This document shows positions 1-9,658 of a DNA stretch of 41,310 bases, in pieces. Numbering within the stretch: position 1 is the stretch's first letter; each line of letters opens with the position of its first letter. The notes below the pieces were generated by a model. It searched no databases, was not told where the DNA came from, and worked only from the letters and a program-made list of their open reading frames with translations. Location: NCBI GenBank assembly GCA_002336915.1, contig DDET01000064.1:1-41310 (forward strand), read 5' to 3'. Both the position numbers and the translations under genes were made by a program. The stretch is from Bacteroidetes bacterium UBA1947 (lineage in GTDB: Bacteria > Bacteroidota > Bacteroidia > Chitinophagales > Chitinophagaceae).

Positions 1-28
1 GCTGCTCTACCAACTGAGCTACGAAACC
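1..28 (-). tRNA. tRNA, 5' portion only (window edge)
   Basis: Read on the minus strand, this is the start of a tRNA: a 7-nt acceptor strand (GGTTTCG), then TA at positions 8-9, then a D-arm with stem GCTC/GAGC around the loop AGTTGGTA. The anticodon and 3' half lie outside the window, so the amino acid cannot be stated. Confidence 0.85.
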
Positions 29-368
29 GATTAAGGTGGGCAAAGATAGCGTTTAATAAACTTTTTTTCTAGTAAAACACCTGCCAATAAAACACAAAAA
101 CAGAACTTTCTTTCGCTGCTGTAGCTGGTAAACAAGTCGATTATGCAATACTTTTCCTGAATTTTTTTCCTTATATTTTTAGTAACTAATAGTTATTAAA
201 AAATGACACATACAATATATATGACTACATATTTCATATTGAATCAATTTTTATTGCATTCCATGATTTAAGCATTGATATTTTTGTTTATTTGACAATG
301 ATAGTAAATAATATTTTCATCTTGATTATTGGTAATATAATTGTTAAATTGTAGTAAAATCAAGTATC
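29..368. other. A+T-rich intergenic spacer
   Basis: No gene seen. The spacer separates the leftward tRNA from the rightward secreted-protein gene. A TATTTTTG sequence at 279-286 matches the Bacteroidota -7 consensus TAnnTTTG and could serve the gene at 369, but its -33 box is poor. The rest is low-complexity A+T. Confidence 0.5.
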
Positions 369-3128
369 ATGAAAAAACTACTATTACTCCCCCTGCTTTT
401 CCTTGTTTTTGGTACTGTCTGCGCGCAAGTTTTCCCCAATGGTGGCTGGGTTACCAAAACGCCATTACCTGTCGGAAGATGGGGACAAGGCCAAACCTCT
501 TTTCAGACCAACACCAGTCCCGACACTGCAAAATTGTATAATATCAGTGGTGCAGATGCCTCTTTCGCATTGGTGAGTGATGTAAGCCGCTTCAATACTG
601 TTACCAGTGTTTGGAGCACCCTGAACCCGATCCCTCTGTACAGGTACCAGCAGCAGGCCATCTACCATAATGGCAAGATATATTTCATAGGCGGTTACCT
701 GGGTGGCCAGGCAGCCCAGACCAACAATGATATATATGATGTAGCCAGCAATTCGTGGTCTGCAGGAGCTCCACTGCCTACTGCAGTTGGCGATTATGCT
801 GCGGGGGTCAACGGCGACTACATTTATATAATTTGCGGTCGTAGCGGAACTACAGATTATAACCTTGTACAGGTTTACAATACGAACACCAATACCTGGT
901 CTTCAGCTACGGCCTTCCCCGGCATTGCGAGCAGCGGATGCAGGGCGGGAATAGTTAGAGGCCAAATAATTTTTGCCGGGGGATTGGTTGCTGCAAGCGC
1001 ACAGGCGCAGTCACAGGCATGGAAGGGGCTTATAGACCCATCAAACCCCAACCTCATTACCTGGACTGCTCTGCCTAATTACCCGGGAGGTACCGTGTGG
1101 CGTTTTGCTGCAGGTACTATCGAGGGTGCCTTTGCAACTCGTGTCTACTTCACGGGCGGTGCGCCGGATGGCACTTCCGCTGTGGGTCTAACGGGTACAT
1201 ACGCTTATAATGTAGCGACCAATCAATGGGAAACCGGCCCCGCAAAACCTACCGGTGCAAATAACATATCAGCACTGTCACCGCTTATAGTAAATGATAC
1301 CCTGTTTTTCGCCTGCACTGGCGGCCATATTGGCAACAACATTATTACGAACGCAAATGAGTGGTTGAAAATTGATCTTGCCCATGCGCCTGCTGCAGGT
1401 ATTACCGGCCCTGATTCGATTTGTACTAATACTACCGCTACGCTTACGGCCTCTGCCACCGGCATAAGCCAACAATGGCAGGTTTCCAGTGACAATATTA
1501 ATTTCACCTTTATTCCCGGTGCCACAACCAACAGCTATACCACACCGGCCCTTTCACAAACCACCTACTATCGTTATGTGACCTATGCTGTTTTAGATAG
1601 CGCCATCTCTGCAAGCCATATGGTATACGTAGCCGATCCTGTTGTCATAACATCACAACCGTCTTCGGTAACCCTGTGCGGAGGTTCGTCTACATCTTTT
1701 ACGGTTGCAGCAACGGGCAGCGACCTTACCTATCAATGGTATCAGAACAATGTGGCGCTCCCTAATGCCGGGGTATATTCCGGAGTTACCACACCTACAT
1801 TGTCCATCAGTGATGTTACAGGGCTTAATGGATACTCATATACGGTCGTGGTGCGCAACTCATGCAATACCATGACAAGCAATCCTGCAACTATTACGCA
1901 AAGTGCCAATAATGTATGGAACGGCTCTGTTAGCACTGCATGGTCAGACGCAGCTAATTGGGGCTGTGGTATTCCTGATATCACCACCGATGCTGAGATA
2001 CCTGCATCAGCACCCAATATGCCGCTTGTAGATATACCCGATGCCATTTGCTACAGCATTACTATTGATGCGGGCGCATCTTTAGCCTTCACGGGCACAG
2101 ACAATGCCCTGGAAATAAAAACGTATATCTCCCATGCGGGTACCTTTGACCCTTCCCTGGGTAAGATCATCCTTTCGGGTTCGGTTACCCAGGATATCCC
2201 CGGCGTTACGTACAAACACCTTGACATCAGGAATTTCAGCACCAAGATATTGGAGGACGACGCCACAGTTACTGATATCCTTAGCCTGGAGCAAGGGAAC
2301 ATAATGATCAATAAGAAAAATCTGACATTGGCCTCACCCGGTTCTATAAGTGGTGGCAGCGCGAGCTCATATATTGTAACCAACGATAGCGGAGTGGTGA
2401 TAGCACAGTCTTTAGGCACAGGAGGCAATACAGGTTCTGTGTTGATACCTGTGGGCAGGGATGGCCGCGGGTATACCCCCGTAACACTTCAAAACTCCGG
2501 TGCACTGGATACCTTCAATGTGCGCGTGAAATACGATGTGTATAACGACGGTTACGGCAACGGATTTAACCCGCCTAAAGTGATAAGCCCGGTTGTAAAC
2601 CGCACATGGCTGATAACAGAAAATACACCCGGCGGATCTAATGTGAACATGACCTTGCAGTGGGTAGACTCGAACCAGATAAATAACTTCAGCACAAGCC
2701 ATGTGTATATAGCACATTATACAGGTGGCCAATGGGTTGGTCTCTCAGGTCCTTCGGCCAGCGCACCTGCGGCAGGTGGCTCCAATCCTTACTTTACATC
2801 GGCAAGCGGCATACAGAGCTTTTCGCCGTTCACAGTTGCCTCAAGCGGAATTTTCCCGCTGGTTACAAAAACCATCAATGCAGCAGAGTTCAACCTGGAT
2901 GCATATCCTAACCCTGCCATGAGCGTGATCACTTTGAATGTTAACGGAACCGTCTCGGGCACGGCTACGGTTGTTATGACAGATATTGCAGGCAGGGTAG
3001 TGAAAGCCCCCGTGGAAATGACGGGTAACAAGGTAGAGATCAATATCGCTGACGTAGCGGTGGGTATGTATTTTATCAAATACACTGATGATACTCACCA
3101 GGAATTGATCAAAGTGAACAAACAGTAA
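369..3128 (+). CDS. Secreted kelch-like / Ig-like protein with T9SS sorting domain
   Basis: A 919-residue cell-surface or secreted protein. It starts with a clear Sec signal peptide (MKKLLLLPLLFLVFGTVCAQ). Residues about 50-330 carry kelch-type repeats, seen as GKIYFIGGY, YIYIICGRSG, RVYFTGGAPDG and LFFACTGGH, which should form a beta-propeller. Two Ig-like or PKD-like segments follow (about 345-520), then an extended beta-rich region. The last 80 or so residues form a T9SS type A sorting domain (LDAYPNPAMSVITLNVNG, then GRVV, then GMYFIKY and a basic end), which should direct export through the outer membrane and anchoring or release. The ligand or role is unknown. It converges on mtaB across a shared terminator. 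Confidence 0.88.
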   Translation: MKKLLLLPLLFLVFGTVCAQVFPNGGWVTKTPLPVGRWGQGQTSFQTNTSPDTAKLYNISGADASFALVSDVSRFNTVTSVWSTLNPIPLYRYQQQAIYHNGKIYFIGGYLGGQAAQTNNDIYDVASNSWSAGAPLPTAVGDYAAGVNGDYIYIICGRSGTTDYNLVQVYNTNTNTWSSATAFPGIASSGCRAGIVRGQIIFAGGLVAASAQAQSQAWKGLIDPSNPNLITWTALPNYPGGTVWRFAAGTIEGAFATRVYFTGGAPDGTSAVGLTGTYAYNVATNQWETGPAKPTGANNISALSPLIVNDTLFFACTGGHIGNNIITNANEWLKIDLAHAPAAGITGPDSICTNTTATLTASATGISQQWQVSSDNINFTFIPGATTNSYTTPALSQTTYYRYVTYAVLDSAISASHMVYVADPVVITSQPSSVTLCGGSSTSFTVAATGSDLTYQWYQNNVALPNAGVYSGVTTPTLSISDVTGLNGYSYTVVVRNSCNTMTSNPATITQSANNVWNGSVSTAWSDAANWGCGIPDITTDAEIPASAPNMPLVDIPDAICYSITIDAGASLAFTGTDNALEIKTYISHAGTFDPSLGKIILSGSVTQDIPGVTYKHLDIRNFSTKILEDDATVTDILSLEQGNIMINKKNLTLASPGSISGGSASSYIVTNDSGVVIAQSLGTGGNTGSVLIPVGRDGRGYTPVTLQNSGALDTFNVRVKYDVYNDGYGNGFNPPKVISPVVNRTWLITENTPGGSNVNMTLQWVDSNQINNFSTSHVYIAHYTGGQWVGLSGPSASAPAAGGSNPYFTSASGIQSFSPFTVASSGIFPLVTKTINAAEFNLDAYPNPAMSVITLNVNGTVSGTATVVMTDIAGRVVKAPVEMTGNKVEINIADVAVGMYFIKYTDDTHQELIKVNKQ

Positions 3129-3142
3129 ATAAGGAATAGACT

Positions 3143-3176
3143 AAAAAACGCGCTCTTTGGTGAGCGCGTTTTTTTT
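3143..3176. terminator. Bidirectional Rho-independent terminator
   Basis: A 13-bp perfect stem (AAAAAACGCGCTC / GAGCGCGTTTTTT) around the loop TTTGGT, with runs of A and T on the two sides. It sits between the converging genes ending at 3128 and 3192 and can serve both. Confidence 0.9.
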
Positions 3177-3191
3177 GTTTTACAAACTTGA

Positions 3192-4466
3192 TTAAATGGT
3201 CCAGTCAACAATATTATTTACATACTCCGGCTTATATGCAGCCTGAACTTTAATATAATTATCAGTGTAGCCTTCTACGGTGCCGTTCTTCTCTGCGCTT
3301 TCAAATAGCACTTTTCTTGTTTCTCCCTTATGCTGTTCCGTGAAGTATTGCATTTTTTGGTAAGACAGGTTCCGCAGTACTTTATTTCTTTCATGCCTTA
3401 TGTTCATAGGCACGGCAGGCTTGATCTCAAGTGCATCGGTGTTAGCTCTTTCGGAGTAAGTGAACACATGCAGGTAGGAGATATCCAGTCCATGCAGGAA
3501 TTCAAACGTCTCTTTGAAGTCCTCTTCGGTTTCCGATGGGAAGCCCACTATCACATCCACACCTATGCAGCAATGAGGCATTAGTTCTTTTATTTTCGCT
3601 ACGCGCTCTGTGTATAGTTCGCGGCGGTAGCGTCTTCGCATCAGCCCCAATATTTTGTTGCTGCCGCTCTGCAATGGAACATGAAAATGCGGCATAAACT
3701 TTTTAGACTGTGCTACAAATTCTATTATTTCATTACTCAGCAGATTTGGCTCGATGGATGATATGCGGTAGCGTTCTATGCCGGGCATTTTGTCAAGCTC
3801 TTGCACCAGTTCGTAAAACGATTCTTCACGCTTTTTGCCGCCATCATTTCCCTTGCCGAAATCGCCAAGGTTGATGCCTGTGAGCACTATTTCTTTAGTG
3901 CCGCCCGCAGCCAGTTCTTTTATGTTTTCCAATACGCCTTGTATGCTGTCGCTGCGGCTATGCCCACGAGCGAGGGGTATAGTGCAAAAGGTGCAGTTAT
4001 AATCGCAGCCGTCCTGTACTTTCAGGAAGGTGCGTGTCCGGTCATTTATTGAGTAGGAACTATGAAAACCTTCAACTTCCTCAATGTCGCAGGAGCATAT
4101 TTTGGTACTGTCGCCCTTGGTAAAATCCTGCAGGTGCTTACCCAGGTTAAATTTTTCGGCGGCGCCAAGCACCAGGTCCACGCCCTCTATCTCTGCTATT
4201 TCCTGCGGCTTTAATTGTGCATAACAGCCTGTTATTACTACCGTAGCCCGTGGCGAGCGGCGTTGTATCCTTCGCACTATCTGCCGGCATTCCTTGTCCG
4301 CATTTTCTGTAACAGAGCAGGTATTGATCACATAGACGTCTGCCTCTTCCTCGAAATCTTTCTTCATAAACCCATCTGCCTCCAGCATGCGGCTTAATGT
4401 GGACGTCTCGGAATAGTTCAGCTTACAGCCTAGTGTATGAAATGCTACTGTTTTGGTTTGCTGCAT
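3192..4466 (-). CDS. mtaB: tRNA (t6A37)-methylthiotransferase MtaB
   Basis: Radical SAM methylthiotransferase that should convert N6-threonylcarbamoyladenosine at tRNA position 37 to its 2-methylthio form. The 424-residue protein has the three-part family layout: an N-terminal UPF0004 domain with cluster cysteines C14 (HTLGCKLNYSET), C50 (NTCSVTENAD) and C81 (GCYAQLKP); a radical SAM core with C154, C158 and C161 (DGCDYNCTFCTIPLARG); and a short C-terminal TRAM-like region. The LGCKLNYSE signature favours MtaB over MiaB or RimO. The ATG at 4466 was chosen because upstream in-frame extension uses only TTG. A TAAATTTG -7 box lies at 4476-4483, so the leader should be very short. Confidence 0.95.
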   Translation of the reverse strand: MQQTKTVAFHTLGCKLNYSETSTLSRMLEADGFMKKDFEEEADVYVINTCSVTENADKECRQIVRRIQRRSPRATVVITGCYAQLKPQEIAEIEGVDLVLGAAEKFNLGKHLQDFTKGDSTKICSCDIEEVEGFHSSYSINDRTRTFLKVQDGCDYNCTFCTIPLARGHSRSDSIQGVLENIKELAAGGTKEIVLTGINLGDFGKGNDGGKKREESFYELVQELDKMPGIERYRISSIEPNLLSNEIIEFVAQSKKFMPHFHVPLQSGSNKILGLMRRRYRRELYTERVAKIKELMPHCCIGVDVIVGFPSETEEDFKETFEFLHGLDISYLHVFTYSERANTDALEIKPAVPMNIRHERNKVLRNLSYQKMQYFTEQHKGETRKVLFESAEKNGTVEGYTDNYIKVQAAYKPEYVNNIVDWTI

Positions 4467-4475
4467 AAAGGGCTG

Positions 4476-4483
4476 CAAATTTA
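4476..4483 (-). promoter_or_regulatory. Putative -7 box for mtaB
   Basis: TAAATTTG on the minus strand matches Bacteroidota TAnnTTTG exactly. Only 9 bp separate it from the ATG. No good -33 TTTG is seen at the usual distance. Confidence 0.4.
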
Positions 4484-4546
4484 CTTATAATTTCTTTAAG
4501 GCACCGTGGCACCATTTTTACCCCTTATTATAGTAAATTGTGAAAG

Positions 4547-5101
4547 ATGAAACGTGTAACTTATTTATTCATAGCACTTTTGGTGATATGTGGCGCGTGC
4601 CAGCGCGTCAAGCAGCTAGCTACCATAACGGTAAATATCCCTTATAATTACGATCTCACAATACCGGGCTACGTAGACACTTTTAATATACCACCCGGCG
4701 TAGGGCTTGACATTTCATTGCCTTCATTTCCTATTGAGACAGGTTCTGCACAAACTCTGCAGGATAACCATACATCGGCAGCCAAGATCGTGGACGTTAA
4801 GCTCAGCAAGCTTACACTGAAAGTACTACAACCACCGGGCAGCAATTTCAACTTTATTTCTGCTGTCAGCGTCTATTTATCAGCTCCAGGTTTGCCGGAA
4901 GTGCAGGTAGCATCGCAATACAATATACCCAATGGACTGGATAGCCTTTCACTTACCTGCTCGGGCGCCGATCTTAAGAACTACTTTCTTGCAGATACCA
5001 TGTATGTAAGGCTGTACGCCCATTTTGACAATGTACCTCCCCCTAATACCACATTCAGGATCCATTCTGTATTTGCTTTGCGTGCAAATCCTCTATACTA
5101 A
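4547..5101 (+). CDS. Hypothetical lipoprotein
   Basis: A 184-residue protein that I do not recognise. It begins with a lipoprotein signal (FIALLVICGAC; the cysteine at about residue 18 would be lipidated). The rest is beta-rich and hydrophilic with no catalytic motif visible. It is divergent from mtaB with an 80-bp gap and convergent with the outer-membrane protein gene at 5157. The lipobox supports an envelope location, probably facing the periplasm or the surface. No function is proposed. Confidence 0.75.
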   Translation: MKRVTYLFIALLVICGACQRVKQLATITVNIPYNYDLTIPGYVDTFNIPPGVGLDISLPSFPIETGSAQTLQDNHTSAAKIVDVKLSKLTLKVLQPPGSNFNFISAVSVYLSAPGLPEVQVASQYNIPNGLDSLSLTCSGADLKNYFLADTMYVRLYAHFDNVPPPNTTFRIHSVFALRANPLY

Positions 5102-5102
5102 A

Positions 5103-5133
5103 AAAGCCTCCCTGCCGGCGGCGGAGAAGCTTT
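5103..5133 (+). terminator. Imperfect hairpin terminator
   Basis: AAAGCCTCC pairs with GGAG-AA-GCTTT with a two-base bulge, enclosing a G+C-rich loop, and TCTTAT follows. It starts just after the stop codon at 5101. The bulge lowers confidence. Confidence 0.45.
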
Positions 5134-5156
5134 CTTATATCTAAAAGTATAGGGGC

Positions 5157-6056
5157 TTAAAATCTGTAACCCAGTTTGAAGGCAAACTGAGCCATCTCCC
5201 TGGTGTCCTGGTCCATGTTGTCAAGTGTGTTCACGAATGTGAAACCCCAGCCAAGCTCAAGGCCGATATATAGATGTTTTGAAGGATTCATATTCAGCGA
5301 GTTGATGATCATACCGCCAAACTGGAAATTCTGCGCATTTGTGCGCATTGGGTAGTAGCTGCTATAGTAGGGATATGGACTGTACGCGTAATAGTCGTAT
5401 GGCCTTTCACCCGTTACCAGGGTGAGAACCGGCGCTATTGCATATTTTACTTTACCCTTGCTTCCGCCGGGGTATATCTTAGGTCCTATCGAAAATGCAA
5501 CATTTGTATAAGTATCCCAGTTATTGCTACTTCCTGATCCGGGGTAGTACATGTCTCCGTTCATATCGCCAAAGCTCAGCGTTACCGGTATATACAGGCT
5601 TACCGTGCCCCTTTTACCGAAATTGTGCTCATAACCAAGGCCGATACCAAAACCGTTTTCAGTAACATTGGCAGGTGAAAGTGTAATAAGGTCGGCACCA
5701 TAGTTGATCTTTTTACGTTCCTTTTTGCCATGCTCCCTATGGTTATGGCCTCTTACTTCGCGGCCTTCCATATCATCATCTTCGTCATCACGGCTTCTTT
5801 TACGGTCGCTGAATACATCTTCAGTGCCGTTTTCGTATTCTACGCGCTCAATATCATTCTTATTTACGGTATAGTCCGGGCCCTTGGCATTGTCAGCCCT
5901 CTTATATGTAACATTGCGTCCATCTACCACCTTCACTTTTCCTTCCACCACATCGCCGTTCTTTTTGTAGATCCTGTCCTGGGCTATGCCATTTGTGGCG
6001 AAAGCCAGTGCTGTAGCACCAAGGAATAAAGTTTTTAAGTTCATAGAAGCTGACAT
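5157..6056 (-). CDS. Outer-membrane beta-barrel-like protein
   Basis: A 299-residue exported protein. After MSASMNLKTLFLGATALAFA there is a signal peptide ending near GIAQ. Residues about 22-80 form a small beta domain (IYKKNGDVVEGKVKVVDGRN) of the kind used to describe responses or linkers in Bacteroidota envelope proteins. A highly charged stretch of D, E, R and H follows (about 83-115). The C-terminal half has alternating aromatic strands and ends in FKLGYRF, typical of an outer-membrane barrel with a C-terminal phenylalanine. The ATG at 6056 has an A-rich upstream region. An alternative ATG at 6044 lacks a better context. It lies 54 bp downstream of purM on the same strand. Confidence 0.75.
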   Translation of the reverse strand: MSASMNLKTLFLGATALAFATNGIAQDRIYKKNGDVVEGKVKVVDGRNVTYKRADNAKGPDYTVNKNDIERVEYENGTEDVFSDRKRSRDDEDDDMEGREVRGHNHREHGKKERKKINYGADLITLSPANVTENGFGIGLGYEHNFGKRGTVSLYIPVTLSFGDMNGDMYYPGSGSSNNWDTYTNVAFSIGPKIYPGGSKGKVKYAIAPVLTLVTGERPYDYYAYSPYPYYSSYYPMRTNAQNFQFGGMIINSLNMNPSKHLYIGLELGWGFTFVNTLDNMDQDTREMAQFAFKLGYRF

Positions 6057-6110
6057 TTTGTTTTTTTGGTTTTAGATTCAGCAAAATACAACATAAATAA
6101 TGCCAAATTT

Positions 6111-7283
6111 TTAACAATATATAAAGTTACCGTAATTACTCTCAATAACAACCTCTTTTTTCTCGGCGTTTTCCACGTAGCCCGATACTTGGGCTTCGAT
6201 CCCGAAGGATTTCGATATTTCTACAAGCCCCGCCGCGGTATCCTTGTCCGTAAATATTTCCAGCCTTTGGCCCATATTAAATACCTGGTACATTTCCTTC
6301 CATTCAGTGCCCGCCGATTCCTGTATCATTTTAAATAACGGCGGTATGGGCAATAAATTGTTCTTTACCACTCTTAATGCCGATGGAAGGTAATGGAGGC
6401 ATTTGCTCTGGCCACCACCGCTGCAGTGTATAATGCCATGTATCTTATCAAAGTACTGCTCCAGGACTTTTAATACCACCGGGGCATATGTGCGGGTGGG
6501 GGATAGTAACATTTTCCCCACGTTTAGTGGCGTTTCAGTGCTGTCGGTAAGGCGGTAGGCTCCATTGTATACTACCTCTTCGGGCAATGCAGGATCCACG
6601 CTTTCGGGGTATTTAGCCGCATATTCTTTGTGCAGCATTTCGTGGCGGGCACTTGTCAGGCCATTGCTGCCCATGCCGCTGTTATACTCGTCTTCATAAG
6701 TAGCCTGTCCGTAGCTGGCCAGCGACACGACTACATCCCCGGCTTGCATCTTCTCGGTGGTTACTAGTTTGTCCCTGCGCATGCGACAGGACATGGTGCC
6801 ATCTACTATTACCGTTCTTACTACATCGCCCACATCTGCTGTTTCTCCGCCCATCAGGTGCACCTCAATGCCATATTCCTTCAGCCTGTCGAAATAGGAC
6901 TGGCTGCCGTTTATCAACTCAGATATCACTTCTCCGGGTATCAAATGTTTGTTGCGGCCTATGGTTGATGAATAAGTGAAGGGACCAGTAGCGCCTACGC
7001 AAAGCATGTCGTCTATATTCATCACTATGCTGTCTATCGCTATACCTTTCCATACGCTCAGGTCGCCGGTCTCTTTCCAGTACAGGTAGGCCAGTATCGA
7101 CTTGGTACCTGCTCCGTCAGCATGCATCAGGTTGCAGTATGCCTCGTCATTGCCCCAGTAGTCGGGGTATATTTTGCAAAATGCATTAGGGAATAGGCCC
7201 TTGTCCAGCTTCGCAATAGCTTTATGTACGTCTTCTTTTTGTGCGGAAACGCCTCGTAAATTGTACCGGTTGTTATCAGGCAT
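6111..7283 (-). CDS. purM: Phosphoribosylformylglycinamidine cyclo-ligase (AIR synthetase)
   Basis: Catalyses ATP-dependent ring closure of FGAM to AIR, the fifth step of de novo purine synthesis, in the cytoplasm. The 390-residue sequence has PurM-family signs in order: HADGAGTKS near residue 55 (ATP/Mg site), a long acidic segment with DSIVMNIDDMLCVGA, LMGGETADVGD, and a second domain containing SYGQATYEDEYNSGMGSNGLTS and HCSGGGQSKCLHYLP. It is longer than the E. coli enzyme (about 345 residues), as in the Bacteroidota variant. The ATG at 7283 is used because the upstream extension begins at TTG. A -7 box TATCTTTG lies at 7308-7315. It is the only purine gene in the window. Confidence 0.93.
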   Translation of the reverse strand: MPDNNRYNLRGVSAQKEDVHKAIAKLDKGLFPNAFCKIYPDYWGNDEAYCNLMHADGAGTKSILAYLYWKETGDLSVWKGIAIDSIVMNIDDMLCVGATGPFTYSSTIGRNKHLIPGEVISELINGSQSYFDRLKEYGIEVHLMGGETADVGDVVRTVIVDGTMSCRMRRDKLVTTEKMQAGDVVVSLASYGQATYEDEYNSGMGSNGLTSARHEMLHKEYAAKYPESVDPALPEEVVYNGAYRLTDSTETPLNVGKMLLSPTRTYAPVVLKVLEQYFDKIHGIIHCSGGGQSKCLHYLPSALRVVKNNLLPIPPLFKMIQESAGTEWKEMYQVFNMGQRLEIFTDKDTAAGLVEISKSFGIEAQVSGYVENAEKKEVVIESNYGNFIYC

Positions 7284-7307
7284 GGTATTATAAAAAATGC
7301 TTGCGCC

Positions 7308-7338
7308 CAAAGATAGGCTTTACATTATGATTAGCGAA
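7308..7338 (-). promoter_or_regulatory. Putative purM promoter
   Basis: On the minus strand, TTCG (7335-7338) and TATCTTTG (7308-7315) are separated by 19 bp, close to the Bacteroidota pair TTTG / TAnnTTTG. The -7 box is exact; the -33 box has one mismatch. The leader to the ATG at 7283 would be about 15-20 nt. Confidence 0.5.
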
Positions 7339-7675
7339 TTGCTAAGGCCGAATAAGGGTTCGTCCTGTCGAAATTTCTTTGGGGAATTAAAATTTATTGT
7401 AATTTTACATTTCAAATCGCACATCCCAAATGGGAACACATTCAGCTGGAAGCCTTATAAACCTCACTTCCTTTACATACACATCGACTACCGAAGTATT
7501 GATATCCCAATTCTTCTACATTGCAGAAAATATGGTGAACCATAAGAAGATGGTACACCCGCCTTGTTCCATTTAGCATAATGGCCCCTCAACCGCCTTT
7601 ATGCATGGCCGTGCCATGCTTTCACGTTATGGCTATTTCCTTACAAACAGTTTTTTCTCACACAAATCATAATTC
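7339..7675. other. Intergenic region between divergent purM and SPFH genes
   Basis: No supported gene. One open frame crosses the region but has no family features and reads through the purM promoter. No strong hairpin, repeat or RNA gene was recognised. It should contain the promoter of the SPFH gene, but no convincing box pair was found. Confidence 0.4.
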
Positions 7676-9598
7676 ATGAACTTATCAACGTTTTTGGTCC
7701 ACTATGGCTGGATCGTAGTGCTTGTACTGGCTATTATACTCTACAAGATAATTTTAAGGGTAATTTTTGGTATGGTCATCGTACCGGAGAACAGGATTGG
7801 ATTGGTTACTAAGAAGTTTGTGCTCATTGGTGCTAATCGTGGTTTGCCTGATGGCCGTATAATCGCAACAAAAGGGGAGGCAGGTTTCCAGGCGCAAACG
7901 TTACCTCCCGGCCTTTACTGGTTCATGTGGCCCTGGCAATATAGCGTCAACATGGTGCCCTTTACAGTAATACCCGAAGGCCAGATAGGTCTCGTGTTGT
8001 CTAAGGACGGCGCCGAGATACCCACAGGGCGCATCCTTGCACGGCGCGTAGATTGTGATAATTACCAGGATGCTCATAAATTTCTTGACAATGGCGGACA
8101 GCGCGGCCGCCAGACAGCATACATCACTGCGGGTTCTTATCGTATCAACACTTATCTATTTGACGTGGTGGTAACCAACCAGCTCATCATTCACGAGAAT
8201 ATGGTCGGCATTGTCACCACCTTAGATGGTGATCCTATCCCTAACGGCCAGATAGCAGGTAGGATGGTCGATGCGCATAATAACTTCCAGGATATCGACA
8301 CTTTTATGAACAATGGCGGTTGCCGTGGCCTGCAGCCGCAGGTCATACTTGCAGGTTCCTACTACATCAACCCCTGGGCAGTACAGGTAGAGGAAACACC
8401 AATGACCGATGTGCCTATTGGTAATGTAGGTGTAGTGATCAGTTACATAGGTGAGGACGGTAAGGACATGACCGGCGAAACCTTCAGACATGGTAACATA
8501 GTGTCGCGTGGTTTCCGTGGCGTTTGGATGGAGCCCCTTGGCCCCGGTAAATACCCCATCAATAAATACACGATGAAAGTGGAGTTGGTGCCTACTACCA
8601 ACCTTGTGCTCAACTGGGCTAATGCCCGCAGCGAAGCGCACGCACTGGATAAAAACCTTTCCACCATCACGGTCCGTTCCAAAGACGGTTTCCCTTTTAA
8701 CCTTGATGTAGCGCAGATCATTCACGTGCCTGCCAATGAAGCGCCAAAAGTGATCGCCCGTTTTGGCAGCATGACCAATCTTGTATCACAGGTGCTGGAA
8801 CCTACTATAGGCAATTACTTCCGTAACTCAGCCCAGGATAGCGATGTTATCTCATTCCTTAGCACGCGTAAAGAAAGGCAGGAAGCCGCAAGGTCGCACA
8901 TACGCGCGGTACTCGAAGAGTATAACGTGAATGCAGTCGACACGCTGATAGGCGACATCGTGCCACCTGAAGCCCTTATGAAAACGCTTACCGACCGTAA
9001 AATAGCCCAGGAGGAAGAAAAGACCTACGAGACACAGCGCATGGCCCAGGAAAAACGCCAGGGTGTGGAGCGTGAGACTGCAATAGCTGATATGCAAAAG
9101 GAAATAGTGAAAGCACAGCAAAGCGTGGAAATATCACAACGCACTGCCGATTCTGCCGTTAAGAAGGCCGAAGGTGATGCGACCAGCCTCAAGCTGCAGG
9201 TGAATGCGGAAGCTGAAGCCACGAAGATGCGCGCCAATGCCGAAGCTGAAGCAACACGCCAGAGAGCATCCGCCCAGGCCGATGCCACAAAACTCAATGC
9301 ATCTGCCGAGGCCGAGAAAATATCAAAGACAGGTAATGCCGAGGCCGAAAAGATCCTCGCCATTGGTAAATCTACCGCCGAAGCTTACGAGCTACAGGTA
9401 AAAGCAATGGGTGGCGATAACTTTACCCGTTACAAAATAACCGAGGAGATTGGCAAGAACGAAATAAAGATCATCCCCGACATCATTATCAACGGGAGCA
9501 ACGGTACCGAAGGTTCAATGAACGGTTTAATGGGACTTAAACTGATGGAAATGCTTAGTGACAATAAAAAAGATGACAAGCCGGGTAAGCAAAATTAA
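7676..9598 (+). CDS. Flotillin-like SPFH-domain membrane protein
   Basis: A 640-residue protein of the SPFH/band 7 group, likely a membrane-microdomain scaffold. It has one N-terminal membrane segment (about residues 8-35) and a long beta-rich region. Within that region a module of about 65 residues with the pattern IGLV...DG...P.G.I...N.QD...F..NGG.RG.Q....AGSY.IN occurs twice (about 98-165 and 168-240). The SPFH core follows (about 245-420), then an Ala/Glu-rich coiled coil (about 445-570: AEAEATKMRANAEAEATRQR) typical of flotillins, ending with a short glycine-rich tail. It is larger than FloT (about 500 residues) because of the duplicated front module. The gene is monocistronic, with a strong terminator after it. 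Confidence 0.85.
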   Translation: MNLSTFLVHYGWIVVLVLAIILYKIILRVIFGMVIVPENRIGLVTKKFVLIGANRGLPDGRIIATKGEAGFQAQTLPPGLYWFMWPWQYSVNMVPFTVIPEGQIGLVLSKDGAEIPTGRILARRVDCDNYQDAHKFLDNGGQRGRQTAYITAGSYRINTYLFDVVVTNQLIIHENMVGIVTTLDGDPIPNGQIAGRMVDAHNNFQDIDTFMNNGGCRGLQPQVILAGSYYINPWAVQVEETPMTDVPIGNVGVVISYIGEDGKDMTGETFRHGNIVSRGFRGVWMEPLGPGKYPINKYTMKVELVPTTNLVLNWANARSEAHALDKNLSTITVRSKDGFPFNLDVAQIIHVPANEAPKVIARFGSMTNLVSQVLEPTIGNYFRNSAQDSDVISFLSTRKERQEAARSHIRAVLEEYNVNAVDTLIGDIVPPEALMKTLTDRKIAQEEEKTYETQRMAQEKRQGVERETAIADMQKEIVKAQQSVEISQRTADSAVKKAEGDATSLKLQVNAEAEATKMRANAEAEATRQRASAQADATKLNASAEAEKISKTGNAEAEKILAIGKSTAEAYELQVKAMGGDNFTRYKITEEIGKNEIKIIPDIIINGSNGTEGSMNGLMGLKLMEMLSDNKKDDKPGKQN

Positions 9599-9603
9599 AC
9601 ACC

Positions 9604-9639
9604 ACACAAAAAGGTTGCCTTAGGGCAACCTTTTTGTGT
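9604..9639. terminator. Rho-independent terminator, 16-bp perfect stem
   Basis: ACACAAAAAGGTTGCC and GGCAACCTTTTTGTGT pair perfectly around a TTAG loop. It is symmetric enough to stop transcription from both sides, and it sits between the SPFH gene and the leftward GNAT gene. Confidence 0.92.
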
Positions 9640-9658
9640 TTCAATATTTTGAGGCCTG

